DNA from: Oehlia diaphana
Taxonomy: Eukaryota; Glomeromycota; Glomeromycetes; Glomerales; Glomeraceae
DNA length: 12,897 nucleotides
Direction: 5' to 3'
Assembly (NCBI GenBank): GCA_003833135.1
Contig: QZLH01002520.1
Location: 1-12,897, forward strand
Each line of letters opens with the position of its first letter. The first letter of the stretch is position 1. Below are positions 8,135 to 12,897 of the stretch, piece after piece. A program made the translations under genes and the position numbers. The notes below the pieces were generated by a model that ran no database searches, had not been told where the DNA came from, and saw only the letters and a program-made list of their open reading frames with translations.

Positions 8135-8557
8135 GGTCCCTGGATCAAAGGAGTAGCATGTGACCTTTCTTCTTATCCTATCTAGACTACGTCTGTAATA
8201 TCTTGAGCGAAAAGGGACTTCGGATCAAAAGCTTATCTGGTATTTTACGTTTTTTTGTAATGACGTTTGCTAGAAGTAGAACAATATACAGTTCATACAT
8301 CGAGAGGAAAATTTGGTAACCACATACTTGAAGAATACCAGTAGCGCATGAATTTTTATCGTTATATGATTGACATAATCGTTCAACACTTGCAGTGTAA
8401 ATGTCATTTCTAGCAGATACGAAATAAACACAGTTGGAGAAATAGTTTGCTTGATCAAGTACTTCGTTAGTGTACAGGAAATAAACGGAATAGTTAACTA
8501 GCGGCAATACACTTTTTCCAAAAACAGTTCCCTGAGGGAACGGACAGAGTCACGTGA
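8135..8557 (+). repeat. short interspersed repeat, copy B (GGTCCCTG ... GAGTCACGTGA)
   Basis: The left end has GGTCCCTG (8135-8142) and GAGTAGCAT (8151-8159). The right end has the module at 8524-8557: hairpin GTTCCC-TGA-GGGAAC (8527-8541) followed by GAGTCACGTGA. Order and orientation match copy A at 780-1023, but the inside is longer (about 423 against 244 bases) and not obviously alignable. A minus-strand ORF of 106 codons (8187-8507, starting at TTG) fills much of the inside; it has no recognisable domain, and I treat it as unproven. Confidence 0.4.
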
Positions 8558-8982
8558 TCATTAATGTCACTTTTCGTGAGGGCTGTCACAGAAATCTCTT
8601 GGCAAAGTTTTTATCTGATAAAATTCAAGTGGAATCTCGTAGAACTATTTGTGGAACAAGTTAACCATATATTATAGCCGTAATGCTAATTAGGTGGTCT
8701 GTTGACGGTATCGCAAAATTGGTTAGCGAATCAGATGCCCGTATCACATTTTACTGCGGCTAACCATATGCTCCGTAGTGTTTTCACATACACCATAGTC
8801 TCACAATTTTGTCATAATGACACACTAATATCCATTTCGGAAATATATATTTCATTGATGTCATCCACACACAGTTAACTCCTCGAGTAACTGGTCGGAT
8901 TCTTTTATAGTAAACACGTATCAATGGGAACAAATTATGGAATATGGTATACCAAATTAGTTAATACGTCTGGTTAATAACC

Positions 8983-9002
8983 TAGGCTATACCTACGAAG
9001 TA
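8983..9002 (+). repeat. double mini-hairpin element, one stem mismatch
   Basis: TAGGC-TAT-ACCTA-CGAAGTA. The left stem has four pairs plus a C/A mismatch next to the loop; the right core TACGAAGTA is intact and followed by AAT. From CTAGGC to GTAAAT it matches the copy at 10577 in 20 of 24 positions and has the same length, so the two are clearly related. Confidence 0.55.
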
Positions 9003-9325
9003 AATTTTCCAATTATGTATTTTCGTACTAATCGTATTTACAATAGAAGGAGCTTTCACTTTTTTATGTTACCATGGCCATGAAAAAATACAGAAGAGAA
9101 ACAGAGTTATGGAGATTATAGAAACAACCTTATTCAAGTGCAAACTACAAAAGGTTCGAGATTAAGGTTACATGCAATATTGCAATGGCGGGAAGGCAAC
9201 GATTTTTAGAACATTGCTTTATCAAACGTAAACATTTTATTCACAATAAAACCGTGTATACTCAATTGACCGTTATGCTATAAACGAGAGTTCAATAGTT
9301 ACTGAGGATAGTATTACAATATCAC

Positions 9326-9347
9326 CTTATTTTTTCGAAAAAATAAG
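9326..9347. repeat. 22-base perfect palindrome centred on CG
   Basis: CTTA, six T, CG, six A, TAAG: two perfect 11-base arms with no loop. It could extrude as a cruciform or be a symmetrical protein-binding site. Low-complexity A/T runs make part of it easy to get by chance. Confidence 0.7.
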
Positions 9348-9428
9348 TTAGACCACAGGAAAGATGGGATCCTAGTTAATAATGCTGCGCAACTAACAAA
9401 AAAAGGCTATGTGAAGTTCAACAAAATA

Positions 9429-9448
9429 TACCCAAAGGGTACGAAGTA
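9429..9448 (+). repeat. double mini-hairpin element, perfect copy
   Basis: TACCC-AAA-GGGTA-CGAAGTA. Five perfect pairs on the left around an AAA loop, overlapping the TAC-GAA-GTA core (9440-9448) by two bases. The right flank GAATAGAATATGGACTGG resembles the sequence following the core at 2367, so these two sites share flanking repeat sequence as well. Confidence 0.65.
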
Positions 9449-10573
9449 GAATAGAATATGGACTGGAACTGGATTCGTAACCTTCCATCTAATGGTCACA
9501 TTTTTTGTTTTCGATTACTGGTCTATTCTTATCTAATTCCTATCCTTTCTTTCGAAGAACTGATTTATCACTTAAGAGGCAATATCTAATAGACTCTAGT
9601 GATCTGCGATGTGTAGAGCCGTACAAATTAGTCCAGTTCTGAAGGACTACCAAAGGTGTGAAATGAAGAAGTGAAAACTGTGCTATAATTAATTACCCTA
9701 TTATAGCCCAATACTTAAGAGAACGGTAATTCCGCAATAATAAATTAACATGTTACATAAAATACGATGTGATAGTTGTGTGTTATACAAAGGATGGCAA
9801 CCCATTAGCAAATAATGACCGAAACATATTTGCCAATCAACTGCCGGTGAAAACCCACAGCTCTATTATTTTGACCATTTTGAATATTATAGAACAGTAA
9901 CGTTTTTGTTTATTCTAAAAGTTTTTTCCGGGATTTGGACTAACATGTCAACCGATTTAAACATGAATAATCATCAGAGTAATATTACTACACATATTAC
10001 TGGTAGATGCCACGCAAGTGCATAGTACACATAACGAACTGAAGATGGGTTGGATAGTCATTCGAAACTTGCTTCGCACTGTCATGCCTGGAGGGTAATG
10101 CGCTTCACGCAATGTGATATGAAATTTTTACAAGGTTCACAATTACTGTGTGTGTTCTGCATAATCAACATGGTGGGCCCGATGATGTGTTATCGCATAC
10201 GAATCGAACAACAACAGCTCGGTGGTGATAATAGATGGACTTAACAAGTACCGTCGAATTTTTTAGTACTAACTACTGTAACATTGTGTGCTGGTAATTT
10301 TCCACAGACTTCAGTTACCGCAAATTCGTATAATACTACCATCAAATATAGGACAAGGTATATCCAGTATTTGTTACATGTCTCGGTGACATTCAGTGAC
10401 AGTAGCACTGTTCTCCTCAATCAATAATAGTCGCTTGATACATGTAATGGCATTCTGTTTTGTGATCTCTCATGTGCATTGTGTAACACTGTATTCGGTT
10501 AATGGAAGACACACAGAAACAGGAGGAAAGTACTTGAAAGTCTCCACTAAGATTAGTCTGCATCGTTATAAGC

Positions 10574-10599
10574 CACTAGGCGGGGCCTACGAAGTAAAT
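10574..10599 (+). repeat. double mini-hairpin element with extended flanks; inverted partner at 12001
   Basis: The core is TAGGC-GGG-GCCTA-CGAAGTA (10577-10596), with five perfect pairs. With CAC on the left and AAT on the right it is 26 bases long and matches the reverse complement of 12001-12026 at 25 of 26 positions; the only difference is in the loop (GGG against GGA). It lies inside the doubtful ORF 10396-10680. Confidence 0.7.
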
Positions 10600-11036
10600 C
10601 GTACTGAACCGTTTGCAGAGCTATATGCTGGAGAACGACACTTTGTTCCGTGGATGGTGCAATTAGTCTATACACACTAGACCATTTTTAGTTACACCAA
10701 ATATTTGTCGACCACATATAAAATGCATAGTAAATTATACTAGTCCCTACATACGAGTTCGTTCCACGAGATGAGCGAAACAAATCCTTGGATTCTATTT
10801 TATAGTCTACAAATAATGTTCTGACGAGATCATTTACCTTCATAGCAGCAACGACATTTGTCCATTCTAAGTCACCTTTAAATAGTTTTCAATGCCACTG
10901 TCTATCAAAAATCTGCTAACCGATTTCTGCCGATATTTGTGTTTTTGATTGGTATAGAGGTACAGAGCATATGATATAAACTACAATTAAAGTTATTACT
11001 AAAGAGCAGCGATACCACAAGGTCATATGACATACG

Positions 11037-11227
11037 GTGGTGATCAGTCGGAGAGCCCTTGGCTGGGCGAAGCCCACTGCTCGAAGAGCAAAATTATTCT
11101 CCCTTCGGGAGGTTCTACTGGAATGACGAATGTGGGAAAATGGCCATATTAGACAGTTATTTATGCGTTTAGCCCATTCCATGAAATTATAGAGGGTGGA
11201 ACCCGAAGGAAAAATTATGCTCACCAC
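11037..11227. mobile_element. MITE-like hairpin-rich element, about 191 bases
   Basis: It is bounded by GTGGTGA (11037-11043) and its inverse TCACCAC (11221-11227). The left part carries four consecutive hairpins, each with a three-base loop: AGCC-CTT-GGCT (11054-11064), TGGGC-GAA-GCCCA (11064-11076), TGCTC-GAA-GAGCA (11078-11090) and CTCCC-TTC-GGGAG (11099-11111). The first two share one base. The right part has AACCCGAAGGAAAAATTAT, partly complementary to the fourth hairpin and its neighbours, so the element could fold on itself. The second hairpin contains GCGAAGC, the textbook ultra-stable DNA mini-hairpin. It is richer in GC than its surroundings. No clear target-site duplication was seen, so mobility is inferred. 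Confidence 0.5.
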
Positions 11228-11380
11228 TGTAGTTGTGTAGTATTTGAAAATAGAGGAAGATGCAATCGAATATCTATGAATAGCTTACTTTCCGATTAGT
11301 AGTTCTTACTACATGTCGATATTGTCCCGCTATATACCCTGTATCTATTACAATATTCATCATTTATCTGTTATCAATAG

Positions 11381-11705
11381 TATTCATCGTTCAACAGAAA
11401 TTGTTATACTGACGATGGACGGGATGTAGAAAGGGTGTTCGGTATTGTTAGTGATGTTTCCAGATGGTATTTTATAAAATGCTCGCTAGACGATGAAGGA
11501 GAACTATCGTTTAAGTCGTCGGAACCAGTGATCTTCATATACATTTATGAGAATTTGCAAGCTAAGGTGGAAAATGTTCTCGGACAAATTGTATGGTCGC
11601 TAGAGGAGGCACAGAAGTGAGAAGCCGGAGTATGATTTACAAAGTGGCGAGGAACCGAGAGTAATAAAAAACATAGGTCGTCGGCTAATCTTATGGAAAA
11701 ATTAA
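11381..11705 (+). pseudogene. C-terminal remnant of a Crinkler-associated nuclease-like family protein, frameshifted
   Basis: A frame open after the TAG at 11378-11380 carries VERVFGIVSDVSRWYF, then KCSLDDEGELSF, SEPVIF and a helix ending LGQIVWSLEEAQK, and stops at 11618-11620. A strand with G-I-V-S-D followed by a W-Y-F strand is the typical late part of PD-(D/E)XK-like domains, and I recognise the run as close to the C-terminus of proteins annotated in Rhizophagus-type genomes next to Crinkler-type effector domains. After the stop, coding character resumes in the +1 frame at 11622 (KPEYDLQSGEEPRVIK), ending at 11703-11705. This indicates a frameshift near 11618. The N-terminal domains, any start codon and the catalytic acidic residues are absent. 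The short 61-codon ORF at 11435 begins at GTG (internal Val), not a real start. The family name is from memory and unverified; that it is a broken gene is better supported. Confidence 0.55.
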
Positions 11706-12000
11706 GTACAGTAGTTAAACCTTAGGACGGAAATTTCGTCATGTATCATAGCTAGTACCCCGAACAAATGTATTATTTTACTTCAGTTATACTTCTATCG
11801 CTTGTTTAATGGGAGGCGTCTCAAAATTTGTATTTATTTGTATTCAAGGGATACGCTTCAATATCTGTTTTAATAAATAAATTTTCAGCGAATATGTTCG
11901 CCAAAAAACATGTACCCAAAGGCAGTCTCCGACTGAATATTTTTCCCGTATTTCCAAACTATCCAATACATGCTCCGTATCACAAAAAATTAAACGTATA

Positions 12001-12026
12001 ATTTACTTCGTAGGCTCCGCCTAGTG
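12001..12026 (-). repeat. double mini-hairpin element, perfect copy, minus orientation
   Basis: On the minus strand the core reads TAGGC-GGA-GCCTA-CGAAGTA (12004-12023), with a five-pair stem and a GGA loop. It pairs with 10574-10599 as a 26-base inverted repeat (25 of 26) spanning about 1.45 kb that includes the MITE-like element and the nuclease-like pseudogene. Confidence 0.7.
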
Positions 12027-12214
12027 AATCTGACTAACTACCGGAAGAGTTTTAATAACGTTCGGAGATTAATGGGGCTTTGTAGTTTTTCCATATTTTA
12101 CTGATTGACCGGAGATTTAATATTGGTGCTCCGTACCTGTCTATTTCGTCCTAGCCTAGTAATGGTGGATTACAAGGATTATCAGGGAATATCGTTTACT
12201 ATGATGATATCATG

Positions 12215-12262
12215 TTACAGCAAAATTCGAAATATAGTGGACACTTGAAAATTTTGCTGTAA
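12215..12262. repeat. 13-base perfect inverted repeat with 22-base spacer
   Basis: TTACAGCAAAATT (12215-12227) and AATTTTGCTGTAA (12250-12262) are exact reverse complements. This could be a cruciform or RNA hairpin, or the ends of a 48-base miniature element. On the minus strand it contains CATTACAG, a possible 3' splice site downstream of the donor-like site at 12395. Confidence 0.75.
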
Positions 12263-12386
12263 TGAGTTTTTCATTGTGGTCAAAATATTTTTATTGGTCG
12301 GGTATAATAATCTCATATGCGTGACTCATTTCTTATTATGAAGAGTTTTCCACCTTTCTCTATACGATTTTATAGCATCATCGACA

Positions 12387-12396
12387 GATACTTACT
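12387..12396 (-). other. candidate 5' splice site at the end of the minus-strand ORF
   Basis: Read on the minus strand the ORF ends GGT GAA AA then GTAAGTATC, a close match to the eukaryotic donor consensus. The formal stop TAA (12394-12392) lies inside this donor, so the ORF end is probably an exon end and not the protein end. Confidence 0.45.
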
Positions 12397-12862
12397 TTTC
12401 ACCATCACGTGTAATTTTTATATCTCGATAGGCGTGATAAAATCGTTGAGGCCGATGATCTTGGGGAACTTTACATATATCGAGTAATTTTTCCTCAAGT
12501 TCTGGCAGGCTAGAAATCTCTTCGAGCTTTTTCCCTTCTATCTCTAGATCATCCCGAATACTAAAATTTTCCATGTACTCATCTAAGTCTGGATAAAGAT
12601 CCTTTTCCAGGTTTCCATTCGCTAGTACTTCAATATGAGCTTCATAATCGGGTAATACATCATAACAAATAATAGCAAGTTTACCATGGTCTACACTGGT
12701 TACTTTACATACAATCGTAACCGGTACCATACCGTATCTTTTGTTTAACCATAACTCGTCATTTTCCCTAATAATCTTCGCAGAACAAAGATCCTGAAGT
12801 TTTGCTTTAGCACTAGTCCATTTGTCTGGGATTTCATAACTGTAGTCTACATGATTGTCCAC
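12392..12862 (-). CDS. acidic protein of unknown function, probable internal exon
   Basis: A 156-codon minus-strand ORF with strongly protein-like composition. It has an N-terminal segment DYSYEIPDKWTSAKAKLQDL, a beta-rich stretch VPVTIVCKVTSVDHGKLAII (about 46-65), an acidic helical region rich in Glu/Asp/Leu (about 85-130), and a C-terminal QRFYHAYRDIKI (about 139-150). I do not recognise the family. The first codon taken is GTG, with no ATG before residue 45, and the frame is closed by TGA just upstream (12872-12874). A CTGAC branch-like word (about 12871-12875) and the acceptor CTACAG (exon would begin at 12839) fit an intron upstream. The end coincides with a GTAAGT donor. So this is best read as one exon (about 12396-12839) of a larger spliced gene whose other exons were not located. 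No signal peptide or membrane segment is visible. Confidence 0.55.
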   Translation of the reverse strand: MDNHVDYSYEIPDKWTSAKAKLQDLCSAKIIRENDELWLNKRYGMVPVTIVCKVTSVDHGKLAIICYDVLPDYEAHIEVLANGNLEKDLYPDLDEYMENFSIRDDLEIEGKKLEEISSLPELEEKLLDICKVPQDHRPQRFYHAYRDIKITRDGEK

Positions 12863-12897
12863 GTAAGTTTGTCAGTATTGCTTATCCAAGACGGCAA

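Larger units (their letters stand above)
8558..11036. other. AT-rich region without a supportable gene
   Basis: About 2.5 kb with no convincing coding sequence. Two ORFs of 64 and 94 codons (10050-10244 and 10396-10680) lack domains; the second has a hydrophobic stretch after an internal ATG at about 10447 but also contains a dispersed repeat, which argues against it. The region does hold three double-hairpin sites (8983, 9429, 10577), a 22-base palindrome at 9326 and a third relative of the 2373 repeat. Confidence 0.55.
11706..12391. other. gene-free AT-rich stretch with two structured repeats
   Basis: No ORF worth calling. It holds the inverted partner of the 10574 repeat (12001-12026) and a 13-base inverted repeat (12215-12262). 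Its right end would be intron or 3' flank of the minus-strand gene that begins beyond 12392. Confidence 0.5.

Noticed and set aside
8187..8507. 106-codon minus-strand ORF inside repeat copy B
   Set aside because: The start is TTG, there is no domain, an overlapping ORF in another frame is similar in length, and the equivalent region of copy A does not encode it.
10396..10680. 94-codon plus-strand ORF with a hydrophobic segment after the ATG at about 10447, possible small secreted protein
   Set aside because: It contains the dispersed 26-base repeat (10574-10599), the upstream start is GTG, and no cleavage site or family is recognisable. Chance remains the simpler reading.
11435..11620. A stand-alone 61-residue protein
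   Set aside because: The first codon is GTG, the coding-like frame extends upstream to 11381 without an ATG, and similarity-like sequence resumes after the stop in another frame. It is a gene fragment.
10574..12026. A complete transposon with 26-base terminal inverted repeats
   Set aside because: No target-site duplication at the outer edges, no transposase inside, and a third related copy lies outside in direct orientation. Kept only as an observation.

Overview
The window looks like nuclear DNA of a eukaryote, most likely an arbuscular mycorrhizal fungus (Glomeromycotina, Rhizophagus-like). This rests on recognising three things without a database search: a retrotransposon gag/protease remnant of the kind abundant in those genomes (left edge), a broken C-terminal piece of a Crinkler-associated nuclease-like protein family (11.4-11.7 kb), and a primase-like ORF resembling a fungal expanded family (3.5-5.1 kb). 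The right-edge ORF is bounded by intron-like signals. There are no bacterial operons, Shine-Dalgarno patterns, rRNA or recognisable tRNA.

Layout. 1-757: 3' end of gag and the start of pol (retropepsin) of an LTR-type element, in two frames joined at a slippery A-run and cut off at the end of the protease. 780-1023: a small repeat ending in a hairpin and a CACGTG palindrome, with a diverged longer relative at 8135-8557. 1024-3519: AT-rich DNA with no convincing gene but several degenerate repeats. 3520-5058: the only long intact ORF (512 codons), with an archaeo-eukaryotic-primase-like N-terminal half whose catalytic positions look eroded, a Cys/His 15-residue tandem repeat, and a basic tail with two hydrophobic stretches. 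5059-11380: about 6.3 kb without a supportable gene, dotted with repeats and palindromes. 11381-11705: nuclease-like pseudogene. 12392-12862 (minus strand): an acidic ORF of unknown function that looks like an exon of a spliced gene.

The most striking signal is structural. A set of short DNA hairpins, nearly all with a three-base loop closed by a C:G pair, is scattered through the window. Six sites share the right-hand core TACGAAGTA. At four of them a perfect upstream hairpin overlaps the core by two bases, giving the 20-base pattern TAnnC-nnn-GnnTA-CGAAGTA. Stem sequences differ between copies but pairing is kept (TACAC/GTGTA, TACCC/GGGTA, TAGGC/GCCTA). This resembles the mobile double-hairpin elements known from some fungal mitochondrial DNAs, but here the neighbours look nuclear, and one perfect copy lies inside the primase-like ORF. 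No coherent pathway links the genes. The region reads as a repeat-rich, gene-poor compartment holding mobile-element and effector-family debris.
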